Positions 47,545-57,500 of a DNA stretch of 64,000 bases are shown here, piece by piece (position 1 is the first letter of the stretch; each line of letters begins with the position of its first letter). The notes beneath the pieces are model-generated. The model searched no databases, had not been told where the DNA came from, and worked only from the letters and a program-made list of their open reading frames with translations. The DNA lies in NCBI RefSeq assembly GCF_016464385.1, contig NZ_JADMLH010000022.1, positions 61,555-125,554 of the forward strand, read 5' to 3'. The position numbers and the translations under genes are program-made. The stretch comes from Nucisporomicrobium flavum (lineage in GTDB: Bacteria > Actinomycetota > Actinomycetes > Mycobacteriales > Micromonosporaceae).

Positions 47545-50361
47545 ATGGCGGTGGAGCTCCGCCTGCTGGGCGAGGTGGAAGCGGTCGTGGACGGCCGCCG
47601 CCTCGACCTGGGCCACGACCGGCAGCGGTGCGTCCTGGCGGCGCTCCTGGTCGACGCGGGCCGCGCGGTGCCGGCCGACCGGGTCCTCGACCGGGTGTGG
47701 GGCGAGCGGCTCCCGCAGCGCGCGCCCGGCGTGCTGCGCTGCTACCTGTCGCGGCTGCGGCGGGCCCTCGCGCCGGCCGGCGGCGTGGAGATCGTTCGCC
47801 GGCCCGGCGGGTACGCGTGCACCGCCGACCCGATGACCGTGGACCTGCACCGGTTCGGCGTCCTGCTGGGGCAGGCACGCGAGGCGGCGGACGACCACAC
47901 CGCGGTGGCGCTGTACGAGCAGGCGCTCGGCCTGTGGCACGGCGAGCCGTTCGGCGCCCTGGACACCCCGTGGCTCACCGGCGTCCGGGAAGGGTTGCTG
48001 AGCCGGCGGCGCGCGGCCGTCCTCGACCGCAACGACGCCGCCCTGCGCGCCGGACGGCACGGTGAGCTGCTCCCGGAGCTGACGGCGTACGCCGACGACC
48101 ACCCGCTCGACGAGCGCCTCTGCGCCCAGGTGATGCTGGCCCTGTACCGCTGCGGGCGGCAGGCCGAGGCGCTCGCGGCGTACCAGCGGATGCGCCGGCT
48201 GCTGGCCGACACCCTCGGCGCCGACCCGGGCCCGCCGCTGCAGCAGCTCCACCGGCGCATCCTCTCCGCCGATCCGGCGCTGGAGCCGCCGGCGGTTCCT
48301 CGGACGGCCGGCTCCTCCGGCCCGCTCCCGGCTGTGGCGCCGCGTCAGCTGCCGGCGCCGCCGTGGCGGTTCACCGGCCGGTCCGCGGCCCTGGCCGAGC
48401 TCGACGCGGCGATGGACGGCCCGGCCGGCGAGGCAGCGCCGGTGGTGATCTCCGCGATCGGCGGCGCCGGCGGCATCGGCAAGACCTGGCTGGCGCTGCG
48501 ATGGGCGCACGACAACGCGGCCCGCTTCCCCGACGGGCAGCTCTACGTGAACCTGCGCGGCTACGACCCGGCCGGCGAGCCGGTGCCGCCGGCCACCGCG
48601 GTCCACGCCTTCCTCGAGGCCCTCGGGGTGGACTCCTCCGCCATGCCGGCCGGCCCGGAGGCGCGGGCCGGGCTCTACCGCAGCCTGGTCGCGGGCAGGC
48701 GCATGCTGATCGTGCTCGACAACGCGCGGGACGCCGCCCAGGTCGTCCCGCTGCTGCCGGGGTCGGCGCCGGCCACCGTGCTGATCACGAGCCGGTCCCG
48801 GCTGCTCGGGCTGCTCAGCGCGTACGGCGCCCGCCCCCTGACGCTCGACGTCCTGACCGGTACGGAGGCGCGGCAGCTGCTCGCCGATCAGGTCGGCGCG
48901 GCCCGTACGGCGGCGGAGCCCGCGGCGGTGGAGGCGCTGCTGCGGTGGTGCGCGGGCCTGCCCCTGGCGTTGAGCATCGTGGCCGCCCGGGCCGCCTCGG
49001 ACCCGGCCCTGCCGCTGGCGTCGCTCGCCGCGGAGCTGCACGAAGCGGCCACCCGCCTGGACGCGCTGGACCTCGGCGAGGTGGCGGTCAACCTGCGCGC
49101 CGTGCTGTCCGCGTCCTGCCGGGCGCTCTCCCCCGCCGCCGGCCGGCTGTTCGCCCTGATGGGCCACTGCCCCGGGCCGGATCTCACCCTGCCGGCCGCC
49201 GCGAGCCTGGCCGGCGTGTCACCGGGCCGGGCCGGGGCGCTGCTGCGCGAGCTCACCGCCGGCCATCTGGTGCAGACCCCGGCCCCGGGCCGTCACCGGA
49301 TGCACGACCTGGTGCGGCTGTTCGCGGCCGAACAGGTCATCGGCGACGGCTCCGACCGGCGGGCCGCCGTACGCCGGATCCTCGACCACTACCTGCACAC
49401 CGCCGCGGCCGCCGACCGGCTGCTCGCCCCGTACCGGGACGCGGTCGCGCCGCCCGGCCCGGGCCCGGGCGTCGTCCCCGAGCAGGTCCCCGGCCACGAC
49501 GCGGCGCTCGGGTGGTTCACCGCGGAACACGCCGGCCTGCTCGCCGCCCTGCGCGTCGCCGCGGACGCCGGCTCGCCCGCCCACGTGTGGCAGCTGGCGT
49601 GGGCGCTCACCACGTACCTGGACCGGCGCGGGCACTGGCAGGACCGGCTCGCCGTCCACGCGGCGGCCCTGGTGGCGGCCCGGCGGCTCGACGACCCGTG
49701 GCGGCAGGCCCACGCCCACCGGGAGATGGCCCTGGCATACGTCTGGCTGGACCGTCCCGGCGAAGCGCGGGAGCACCTCCGGCGGTCGCTGGAGCTGTTC
49801 ACCGGGCTCGGCGACCTCCTCGGCCAGGCGCACGCCCACCGCGGCCTCGCCCGGGTCCACGCCCGGCAGGGCCGGCACGCCGCCGCGCTGCCGTACGACC
49901 GGCAGTCCCTCGCCCTGTACCTGGCGGCCGGAAGCCGGGCGGGTCAGGCCTCGGCCCTCAACGCCATCGGGTGGCACCACGCGCACCTCGGCGATCCGCA
50001 GCGGGCCCTGGCCTGCTGCGGCCAGTCCCTCGCCCTGCACGAGCGGCTGGGCAACCGGCACGGCATCGCCCTGACCCTGGACAGCCTGGGGTACGCGTAC
50101 CACCAGCTCGGCCGGTACTTCGAAGCAGCCGTCCACTACGCACGTGCCGTCGGCCTGTTCGGCGACCTCGGCGACCGCTACCGGGAGGGCGCCACGTACG
50201 CCCGCCTCGGCGACGCCCACGACGCCGCCGGAGACGTCGAAGCGGCCCGCCTCGCGTGGCGCGACGGTCTGGCCGTGCTCACGGAGCTCGGGCACCCGGA
50301 GGCCGCCGCGGTGCGCACGAAGCTGCACCGCGGCGAGCCCCCGGCCCGGTCCGCCGCCTGA
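47545..50361 (+). CDS. AfsR/SARP-family regulator with NB-ARC and TPR domains
   Basis: 938 aa from the ATG at 47545 (GGAGG 4 bp upstream); a GTG at 47527 is an alternative. An OmpR-like DNA-binding domain (about 1-90) and a bacterial transcriptional activation domain (about 95-240, ALYRCGRQAEALAAYQRMRRLL) are followed by an ATPase with Walker A GGAGGIGKTWLA near 310 and LIVLDNARDA. TPR repeats fill the C-terminal ~300 residues (LDSLGYAYHQLGRYFEAAVHYARAV and others). Such proteins often regulate secondary metabolism or development. No biosynthetic cluster adjoins it here, so the target is unknown. Confidence 0.9.
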   Translation: MAVELRLLGEVEAVVDGRRLDLGHDRQRCVLAALLVDAGRAVPADRVLDRVWGERLPQRAPGVLRCYLSRLRRALAPAGGVEIVRRPGGYACTADPMTVDLHRFGVLLGQAREAADDHTAVALYEQALGLWHGEPFGALDTPWLTGVREGLLSRRRAAVLDRNDAALRAGRHGELLPELTAYADDHPLDERLCAQVMLALYRCGRQAEALAAYQRMRRLLADTLGADPGPPLQQLHRRILSADPALEPPAVPRTAGSSGPLPAVAPRQLPAPPWRFTGRSAALAELDAAMDGPAGEAAPVVISAIGGAGGIGKTWLALRWAHDNAARFPDGQLYVNLRGYDPAGEPVPPATAVHAFLEALGVDSSAMPAGPEARAGLYRSLVAGRRMLIVLDNARDAAQVVPLLPGSAPATVLITSRSRLLGLLSAYGARPLTLDVLTGTEARQLLADQVGAARTAAEPAAVEALLRWCAGLPLALSIVAARAASDPALPLASLAAELHEAATRLDALDLGEVAVNLRAVLSASCRALSPAAGRLFALMGHCPGPDLTLPAAASLAGVSPGRAGALLRELTAGHLVQTPAPGRHRMHDLVRLFAAEQVIGDGSDRRAAVRRILDHYLHTAAAADRLLAPYRDAVAPPGPGPGVVPEQVPGHDAALGWFTAEHAGLLAALRVAADAGSPAHVWQLAWALTTYLDRRGHWQDRLAVHAAALVAARRLDDPWRQAHAHREMALAYVWLDRPGEAREHLRRSLELFTGLGDLLGQAHAHRGLARVHARQGRHAAALPYDRQSLALYLAAGSRAGQASALNAIGWHHAHLGDPQRALACCGQSLALHERLGNRHGIALTLDSLGYAYHQLGRYFEAAVHYARAVGLFGDLGDRYREGATYARLGDAHDAAGDVEAARLAWRDGLAVLTELGHPEAAAVRTKLHRGEPPARSAA

Positions 50362-50369
50362 CCCGCCGG

Positions 50370-50687
50370 TCAGACGACGCTGTAGTTGAGCGTGTAGAAG
50401 GCCTTCGCCGCGGCCTTGAACTCCAGCGTGTTGTTCTGCACCGGGCTCGAGCCGACGGTGTGCAGGCCGAGGTTGTCGTCGGCGCTGTTCGCGTCGATCT
50501 CGACGAGCTGCACGTTGACGCTGCCGGTGAAGGTCTTGCTGATCCCGCCGAGCTGCACGGTCTCGTTCTTGTGGACGCCGAACGGGCCGGCGACCTTCAC
50601 CCCGTTGATCCGCACCTCGATCTCGTCCTCCGAGATGGAGTCCTGCAGCTTGGCGCAGTGAAAGGAGTTCAGTTTGATCGTGGACAT
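50370..50687 (-). CDS. Small C2-like beta-sandwich protein, function unknown
   Basis: 105 aa from the ATG at 50687, with GGGGAGGAAC upstream. SISEDEIEVRINGVKVAG and VNVQLVEIDANSADDNLG show alternating strands and an acidic loop like those that bind Ca2+ in C2-type domains. It ends KAFYTLNYSVV. No signal peptide or membrane segment is seen. It is convergent with the AfsR-like gene (8-bp gap). I do not recognise a characterised family; lipid or calcium binding is only a possibility. Confidence 0.7.
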   Translation of the reverse strand: MSTIKLNSFHCAKLQDSISEDEIEVRINGVKVAGPFGVHKNETVQLGGISKTFTGSVNVQLVEIDANSADDNLGLHTVGSSPVQNNTLEFKAAAKAFYTLNYSVV

Positions 50688-50791
50688 CGGGTTCCTCCCC
50701 CTGGTTCGCGGCCGTCTGCCGCACACCGATGACGATCGGCGCGGCCCGTTGCGCGAACGTTGAGCAGGCGTTGAACCGGCCGGTCGGCCCG

Positions 50792-50797
50792 TACTCT
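50792..50797 (+). promoter_or_regulatory. -10 box of the methyltransferase gene (leaderless)
   Basis: TACTCT fits TAnnnT and ends 6 nt before the GTG at 50804, so the transcript likely starts at the start codon. Confidence 0.4.
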
Positions 50798-50803
50798 TGC
50801 CCG

Positions 50804-51583
50804 GTGGACCTGCGCGAGACCTTCGACGAGGACGCCGAGCGGTACGACCGGATCCGGCCCGGCTACCCGGCGCGGATGTTCGACGATCTGGCCGCCGCCG
50901 GGGTGCCCCGCGGGGCGCGGGTGCTGGAGATCGGCTGCGGCACCGGGCAGGCCACCGTTCCGCTGGCCGAGCGGGGGTACGACATCGTGGCCGTCGAGCT
51001 GGGCGCGCGCCTGGCGGCTGTGGCGCGGCGCAATCTCGCGGGCTTCGATTCGGTACGGGTGGTGACGGCCGCGTTCGAGGACTGGCCGCTGCCCGCCGAG
51101 CCGTTCGACGTGGTGTTCTGCGCGACGGCGTTCCACTGGGTCGACCCGGCCGTACGGGTGACGAAGTCCGCGGACGCGGTGCGCCCCGGCGGCGTGCTGG
51201 CCACCGTGGCGACCCACCACATAGCCGGCGGCAGCTGGACCGAGGCGTTCCACGGCGAGATCCAGCGGCATTACGAGCAGTTCGACCCCGCGACGCCACC
51301 GGGCCTGCGGAGGGTGTTCGCCCAGGACATCCCGCGCGACGACGCGGAGCTGACCCGGTCCGGGCGGTTCGGGCCCGCGATCTTCCATCGGTACGAGTGG
51401 GAGGCGGCGTACTCCACGGCGGAGTACCTGGATCTCCTGCTGACCTACTCAGGGCACCGGGCGCTGCCGGAGCCCCGGCGCACCGGGCTGCTGACGGCCA
51501 TCGCGCAGCTCATCGACGACCACGGGGGCCGGGTCGTCAAGCGCTACCTGACCGAGCTGCGGGTGGCCCGCCGGACCGGGTGA
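50804..51583 (+). CDS. Class I SAM-dependent methyltransferase
   Basis: 259 aa from the GTG at 50804. ETFDEDAERYDRIRPGYP at the start and motif I VLEIGCGTGQATVPLA near residue 45 bind SAM; motif II is AFEDWPL and motif IV FDVVFCATAFHWVDP. The FHWVDP segment is typical of small-molecule methyltransferases of the UbiE/Tam-like group. The substrate is unknown. It stands alone between divergent and convergent genes. Confidence 0.85.
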   Translation: MDLRETFDEDAERYDRIRPGYPARMFDDLAAAGVPRGARVLEIGCGTGQATVPLAERGYDIVAVELGARLAAVARRNLAGFDSVRVVTAAFEDWPLPAEPFDVVFCATAFHWVDPAVRVTKSADAVRPGGVLATVATHHIAGGSWTEAFHGEIQRHYEQFDPATPPGLRRVFAQDIPRDDAELTRSGRFGPAIFHRYEWEAAYSTAEYLDLLLTYSGHRALPEPRRTGLLTAIAQLIDDHGGRVVKRYLTELRVARRTG

Positions 51584-51622
51584 ATCGCCGGATCCACCCG
51601 GTCGCCGGCGGGCCGTCGTGCC

Positions 51623-53101
51623 TCAGGAGGTGGGGAAGGTGTCCGCGGTCCGGATCCGGTTGCGCAGCAGCGCGCCCGACTCCGAGAGCACCCCGGTTCC
51701 GGTGTACGTGCCGGCGGCGCAGGTGCCGGCCCGGAACGCGGCGCTGCCCTCGCCGGCGTCGGAGTACGTCCAGTTCGCGTAGCTGATCTTCAGGCGGTCG
51801 AGGAGGTCGAGCCACGCGCCGGTGCTCGCCGTGTCCACCGCACCGCCGCCGGTGGCGCTCACCGTGCCGAACTCGGTGACGAACATCGGCAGCGAGCCGG
51901 CCGCCTTCTCCAGTTCGGCGCGGTAGTTGTCCTTGTGCGACGCCGCGTAGAAGTGGAACGCGTACATGATGTTGCTCGCGCGGACCGGGTCGGCGATGAC
52001 CTCTGCCGAGCTCGCGCCGTCGGAGACGCCCAGCGAGGACCAGCCGCGGGTGCCGACGATGACCACGGCGTCCGGGTCGTTCGCGCGGATCACCGGGATG
52101 ACCTGCTCGGCGTAGCTCTTGATGCCGGACCAGGAGACGCCGTTCGGCTCGTTGGCGATCTCGTAGATGACGTTGGTCTTGGCCGCGTTGCGTGCGGACA
52201 CGGCGGCGAAGAAGGTCTTGGCGCGGTCCAGGTTGAGGTTGGGGTCGCCGGGCGTGAGCGTGTGGAAGTCGATGAGGGCGTACATGCCGCGGGCCTCGGC
52301 CTGGTCGACGAGCGTGTTGACCCGTCCGGTGAAGCCCGCCGGGTCGGTCTCGTAGCCGCCCTCCTGGACGTACATGGCGATGCGTAGCAGGTCGGCGCGC
52401 CAGTCGGTGGCGAGCGCGTCGAGCGAGGCGTTGTTGTAGCAGTTCGCGAACCACTGCAGGCCGTGGGTGCTCATGCCGCGCAACTGGATCGGGCGGTCGT
52501 ACCGGTTGCACAGGTGCACGCCGCAGACCCGCAGCTGGCCGTTGATGCCGACGGGCGTGCCGCTGCCGCCGGCCGGCGGTGTGGTCGGCGTGGCCGTGGG
52601 GGTGGGGGTGGTGGGCCGCGACGGCGACGGGCCGGCCGTGGTGGGCCGCGCGGACGGCGAGGTGGGTACGGCCGTGGGCGTGGTCGCGCCCGGCGTGGCG
52701 GGTGCGGTCGTGATGCCGCAGGCGGCGCCGTTCACCGTGCAGGCGGTGGGCCGCCCGGTGCCGTTGACGATCATCCCGAACTCGGTCGAGGCACCCGCGG
52801 CGACGGTGGCGTTCCACCCGGCCGGGGTAAACGTGTACGTGCTGCCCGAGGTTGCCGTCGTCGCGTTCCAGGCATTGACGACCGTCGTTCCAGCGGGCAG
52901 CGTGAGCTGCACCCGCCAGGTCGTGATCGTCGAGGAGGTGTCGTTCTTGACCACCACGCTCGCCTGGTAGCCGGTGGACCACGAGTTCGTGACGGTGAAC
53001 GCGGCGGTCTCCGCGGAGGCCGGCAGGGCGACCAGCGCCACCGCCGAGGTCGCGGCGACGACCGCGCCGGCCACGAGAAGCTTCAGTTTCAGTCTGCGCA
53101 T
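51623..53101 (-). CDS. Secreted GH5 cellulase with N-terminal CBM2
   Basis: 492 aa from the ATG at 53101. A signal peptide (about 1-30) is followed by a CBM2 (about 31-132: FTVTNSWSTGYQASVVVKN, two Cys at the ends) and a long Pro/Thr linker (about 135-180). The GH5 domain has Glu318 in YEIANEPNG as acid/base and Glu410 in FVTEFGT as nucleophile, with HFYAASH between. It should cleave beta-1,4-glucan outside the cell. A CebR-type operator 28 bp upstream indicates induction by cellobiose. Confidence 0.92.
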   Translation of the reverse strand: MRRLKLKLLVAGAVVAATSAVALVALPASAETAAFTVTNSWSTGYQASVVVKNDTSSTITTWRVQLTLPAGTTVVNAWNATTATSGSTYTFTPAGWNATVAAGASTEFGMIVNGTGRPTACTVNGAACGITTAPATPGATTPTAVPTSPSARPTTAGPSPSRPTTPTPTATPTTPPAGGSGTPVGINGQLRVCGVHLCNRYDRPIQLRGMSTHGLQWFANCYNNASLDALATDWRADLLRIAMYVQEGGYETDPAGFTGRVNTLVDQAEARGMYALIDFHTLTPGDPNLNLDRAKTFFAAVSARNAAKTNVIYEIANEPNGVSWSGIKSYAEQVIPVIRANDPDAVVIVGTRGWSSLGVSDGASSAEVIADPVRASNIMYAFHFYAASHKDNYRAELEKAAGSLPMFVTEFGTVSATGGGAVDTASTGAWLDLLDRLKISYANWTYSDAGEGSAAFRAGTCAAGTYTGTGVLSESGALLRNRIRTADTFPTS

Positions 53102-53128
53102 GGAGGAACTCCATCGGGGGTGCGGGCG

Positions 53129-53142
53129 CGGGAGCGCTCCCA
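53129..53142 (-). promoter_or_regulatory. CebR/CelR-type cellulose operator
   Basis: CGGGAGCGCTCCCA matches the actinobacterial CebR box TGGGAGCGCTCCCA at 13 of 14 positions. It lies 28 bp upstream of the cellulase ATG. CebR, a LacI-family repressor, is released by cello-oligosaccharides in streptomycetes; no cebR gene is in this window. Confidence 0.8.
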
Positions 53143-53270
53143 GGTGTCGGCGACTGTAACCGCATGCCCCCTGAGCAGGCAAAACTTGCTGAAATCATCC
53201 TTAAATCGCGGCTCCGGGCAACCAAATGGGCGTCGGTGAGCCACTAGCGATCGACCGGAAGGAAACCCGG

Positions 53271-53858
53271 GTGCTCCACCAGTTCATGATCATGGTTCTC
53301 GCCGCCCTGCCCGCGCCGGCCGGCGACGGCGTCATGATCGAGAAGGTGAAGGTCAACGGCACCGGCTGCCGGCCGGACACCGTCGCGGTCGCGCTCTCGG
53401 CCGACCGCACCGCGTTCACGGTGATCTACAGCGACTACCTCGCGCAGGCCGGCGCGGGCGGCAAGACCAAGGACCAGCGGCGTACCTGCGGCATCACCGT
53501 ACGGCTCGGCGTGCCGCAGACCATGGCGTACGCGATCACGGCCGTCGACCACCGCGGCTTCGCGCACCTGGAGGCCGGCGCCTCGGCGAGCCTGTCCGCG
53601 CGCTACCACTTCACGGGCGCGGGGGCGCCGGCGTCCACGGTGCACACCTTCGCGGCCGGCCTCGACGACTCCTGGCAGGTCACCGAGCCGGCGGGCAGCC
53701 CGGCGATGTTCAGCCCGTGCGGCGGGAGCAAGGTGGACATCGACACCGAGCTGCGTGCGCAGGCGGACCGGGCCGACGCGGCGACCAGCTACATCGCCAT
53801 GGACTCCACGGACGGCGCGGTCGGCGGGACGTACCGGCTCACCTATCGAGCCTGCTGA
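53271..53858 (+). CDS. DUF4360 secreted protein
   Basis: 195 aa from the GTG at 53271, with GGAAGGAA upstream; an ATG at 53226 is in frame but lacks a ribosome site. A short signal sequence ends near PAPAGDG. The DUF4360 pattern is clear: VNGTGCRPDTVAVALSADRTAFTVIYSDY, RRTCGITVRL, AVDHRGFAHLEAG and FSPCGGSKVDIDTEL, with four Cys likely paired. The family is secreted by fungi and actinomycetes; function is not established. It overlaps the convergent gene by 16 bp. Confidence 0.85.
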   Translation: MLHQFMIMVLAALPAPAGDGVMIEKVKVNGTGCRPDTVAVALSADRTAFTVIYSDYLAQAGAGGKTKDQRRTCGITVRLGVPQTMAYAITAVDHRGFAHLEAGASASLSARYHFTGAGAPASTVHTFAAGLDDSWQVTEPAGSPAMFSPCGGSKVDIDTELRAQADRADAATSYIAMDSTDGAVGGTYRLTYRAC

Positions 53859-54400
53859 CGGGCGCAGGCCGCGCGGCTGCTCTCCATCCACGCCGCACCG
53901 TCGAGGGCCACCGGCGAAATGTCCCGCACCTCCTCGTCCTCCGTTTCCACGCGGACCGACGCGGCCAGGGGAAGGGGCACGCCCGGCTCGCAGCTCGACT
54001 CCACCACCACGTCGAGCGGCAGGGCCGTACCCGGTTCGATCCAGCGTTCCCGCTCGGGGCTGCGGACGGTGACGCCGGGCCGGTCGGCGCGGACGGTCAG
54101 GACGTTGACCGGGGCCGGCCCGGCGTTGACGACCGTCACCTGGGCGTCGAGGCGCACCCGCCGCTGCTTCCCGTCCACGGTCGGCGTGCCGGGTTCCGCG
54201 AAGAGCAGCAGCGAGACCGTGGACCTCTCCTGTGCCACCGACGCCGCCAGCGGCCGGCACCACCAGGCGTACGCCGCGACGCCGCCCAGCAGCATGCCGG
54301 CCAGAAGCGCACCCACCACGACCAGGGTCAGCCCGCGTACGGTGGCGGGCCGGCGTCGTCCGCGGTCCGGAGCCGGCCGATCCAGATCGATCACTGTCAT
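53843..54400 (-). CDS. Single-pass membrane protein with Ig-like extracellular domain, function unknown
   Basis: 185 aa from the ATG at 54400, with AGGAAGGA upstream. A basic cytoplasmic start (GRRRPATVR) leads to one membrane helix (about 22-44). The outer domain has alternating strands (VRLDAQVTVVNAGPAPVNVLTV, LPLDVVVESSCEPG), like a beta-sandwich. Two Cys (in SSCEPG and AACARQ) could pair. It shares its upstream region with narG, so the DosR-like boxes could affect it too. Confidence 0.65.
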   Translation of the reverse strand: MTVIDLDRPAPDRGRRRPATVRGLTLVVVGALLAGMLLGGVAAYAWWCRPLAASVAQERSTVSLLLFAEPGTPTVDGKQRRVRLDAQVTVVNAGPAPVNVLTVRADRPGVTVRSPERERWIEPGTALPLDVVVESSCEPGVPLPLAASVRVETEDEEVRDISPVALDGAAWMESSRAACARQQAR

Positions 54401-54447
54401 TCCTTCCTGGTGCGTCGACGGTACTGGAGTCGGGCCGCGATGATCGA

Positions 54448-54490
54448 TTCGGGACGTTGGTCCTGTCCGGTTGGGGACCTCGGGCACCTG
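54448..54490 (+). promoter_or_regulatory. Two DosR/DevR-like boxes upstream of narG
   Basis: Site 1 (54448-54467) matches the mycobacterial DosR consensus TTSGGGACTWWAGTCCCSAA at 15 of 20 positions, including TTCGGGAC and GTCC. Site 2 (54471-54490) matches at 13 of 20, with a perfect left half TTGGGGAC. The two are 23 bp apart, about two helical turns. In streptomycetes a DevR homologue controls nar genes under low oxygen. Confidence 0.6.
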
Positions 54491-54584
54491 AAACCCCGGA
54501 TGCGATCGACAAGCCTGGTGGGGTGCCGCGCCACCGTGGGGCACCGGCGGCCGGGGGCCGCCGCACCCGACGCGAAGGATCACC

Positions 54585-57500
54585 GTGTCAGCACTGGACG
54601 ACACCCGGCCACCCGCCACGGACAGCCTTCCCGGTACGGCCCCGCTGCTGGCGGCCCGCCGCTTCCTGACCCGCGAGACCGTCGGCGACCACGGGCGCAC
54701 GCTGCACCAGGTGAGCGGCAACGAGTGGGACTCGTTCTACCGTGACCGCTGGCGCTACGACAAGGTGGTCCGCTCCACGCACGGCGTGAACTGCACCGGC
54801 TCCTGCTCCTGGAACGTGTTCGTCAAGGACGGCCTGATCACCTGGGAGCACCAGGCCACCGACTACCCGACGACCGGGCCGGACGCCCCGGACTACGAGC
54901 CGCGCGGGTGCCCGCGCGGCGCCTCCTTCTCCTGGTACGAGTACTCGCCGTCGCGCGTGCGGCACCCGTACGTGCGTGGGGTCCTGGCCGAGATGTTCCG
55001 GGAGGCGCGGCACCGCCTGGGCGACCCGGTGCTCGCGTGGGCCGAGATCGTCGAGACACCGCTGAAGGCGGCCGCCTACAAGGCGCAGCGCGGCCGGGGC
55101 GGCTTCGTCCGGGCGAGCTGGGACGAGGCGATCGAGATGATGGCCGCCGCGCACGTCTACACGACGAAGACGTACGGCCCGGACCGCGTGGTCGGGTTCT
55201 CCCCGATCCCCGCGATGTCGATGGCCTCGTTCGCGGCCGGCACCCGCTACCACGCGCTGCTCGGCGGCACGCTGCTCAGCTTCTACGACTGGTACGCCGA
55301 CCTGCCCATCGCCTCCCCGCAGATCTGGGGCGACCAGACCGACGTACCCGAGGCCGGCGACTGGTGGAACGCCACGTACCTGATGATGTGGGGCTCCAAC
55401 ATCCCAGTGACCCGTACGCCCGACGCGCATTTCCTCGCCGAGGCCCGTTACAAGGGCACGAAGGTCGTCGCGGTCAGCCCCGACTACGCCGACAATGTGA
55501 AGTTCGCCGACGACTGGCTGGCACCGCACCCGGGCACCGACGGCGCGCTCGCGATGGCGATGGGCCACGTGGTGCTGACCGAGTTCTTCCGGGACCGGCA
55601 GGTGCCGTACTTCACCGACTACGTGCGCCGCTTCACCGACCTGCCGTTCCTGGTCACGGTCGAGAACGGCAAGGCCGGCCGGTTCCTGACCGCCGCCGAC
55701 CTCGGTCTCGCCCCGGGAGAGGACGCCGGTGAGCACAAGACCGTGCTGATCGACGAGCGGACCGGCGAGCCGGTCGTGCCGAACGGCTCGCTCGGATTCC
55801 GGTACGGCGAGCCCGGCCGCTGGAACCTCGACCTGGGCGACGTGGTGCCCGCCCTGGGCATCGACTCCGACGAGACCGCGGAGGTCGACCTCGCCCGCTT
55901 CGACGTCGGTGACACCGAGGGCGGTTCGACCGTGCGCCGCGGCGTCCGCGTCCGGCGCATCGGCAAGCACCTCGTCACCACCGTGTTCGACCTGCTCCTG
56001 GCCCAGTACGGCGTGCGCCGCGGCGACCTGCCCGGCGAGTGGCCCACCGGCTACGACGACGCCGAGTCGCCCAACACCCCGGCGTGGCAGGAGAAGATCA
56101 CCGGCGTACCGGCCGCGCTCGCCACCCGGATCGGCCGCGAGTTCGCCCGCAACGCCGAGCGCAGCCGGGGCCGCTCGATGATCGTGCTCGGCGCCGGCGC
56201 GAACCAGTGGTTCCACTCGGACATGACGTACCGGGCGTTCATCGCGCTGGTCACGCTCACCGGCTGCCAGGGCGTCAACGGCGGCGGCTGGGCGCACTAC
56301 GTCGGGCAGGAGAAGGCCCGCCCGGTCACCGGCCAGCAGCACATGTCGTTCGCCTTCGACTGGCAGCGGCCGATGCGGCACCAGGCCAGCACGCCGTTCT
56401 GGTACCTGCACACCGACCAGTGGCGCTACGAGCGGGTCCCGGCCGACGAGCTGTCGTCGCCGCTGGGCACCGGCCGGTTCGCCGGCATGGCGTTCGCGGA
56501 CACCGTCGCGGCCGCCCAGCGGATGGGCTGGACGCCCGGGCACCCGTTCTTCAACCGCAACCCCCTGGACCTGACCGACGAGGCCCGCGAGGCCGGGGTC
56601 GGCGTGCAGGACCACATCGTGTCCGAGCTGAAGGCCGGCCGCTTGAAGGCCGCCGCGGAGGACCCGGACGACCCGGCGAACTTCCCCCGCTGCCTGACGC
56701 TGTGGCGCTGCAACCTGCTGGGCTCGTCCGGCAAGGGCAACGAGTACTTCATGCGCCACCTGCTGGGCGTCGAGGGATCCGCCACCGCCGACGAGTGCGA
56801 CCCGGACCACCGGCCGCGCGACGTGGCGTGGCGCGACGACGCACCGACCGGCAAGCTCGACCTGCTCACCGCGGTCGACTTCCGGATGACCAACACCGGC
56901 CTGCACGCCGACGTGGTCCTCCCGGCCGCGACCTGGTACGAGAAGCACGACATCTCCACCACCGACATGCACCCGTTCGTGCACGCGTTCAGCCCGGCCG
57001 TGGAGCCGCCCGGCGACGCGCACACCGACTACGACGCGTTCCTCGCCCTGGCCGACAAGGTCAGCGAGCTGGCCGTGGACCACCTCGGCGTCCGCCACGA
57101 CGTGCTCGCCGCGCCGCTGCAGCACGACACCCCGGACGAGCTGGCCACCCCCGGCGGCCGGGTACGCGACTGGAAGGCCGGCGAGTGCGAGCCGGTGCCG
57201 GGCCGGACGATGCCGAAGCTCGTCGAGATCGAGCGGGACTACACCCAGATCGGCCGGAAGATGCGGACGGTCGGCCCGCTGCTCGACAAGGTGGGCACCA
57301 CGACCAAGGCGATCACCGTCGACGTCACGCCGGAGATCGAATACCTCAAGCACCAGAACGGCGTGATCGACGGGCGTCCCTCGCTGGCGACCGCCGACCG
57401 CATGTGCGAGGCGATCCTCACGCTGTCCGGCACCACCAACGGGCGGGTGGCCGCGGCCGGCTTCGCCGAGCTGGAAGCCCGTACGGGGCAGCCGTTCAAG

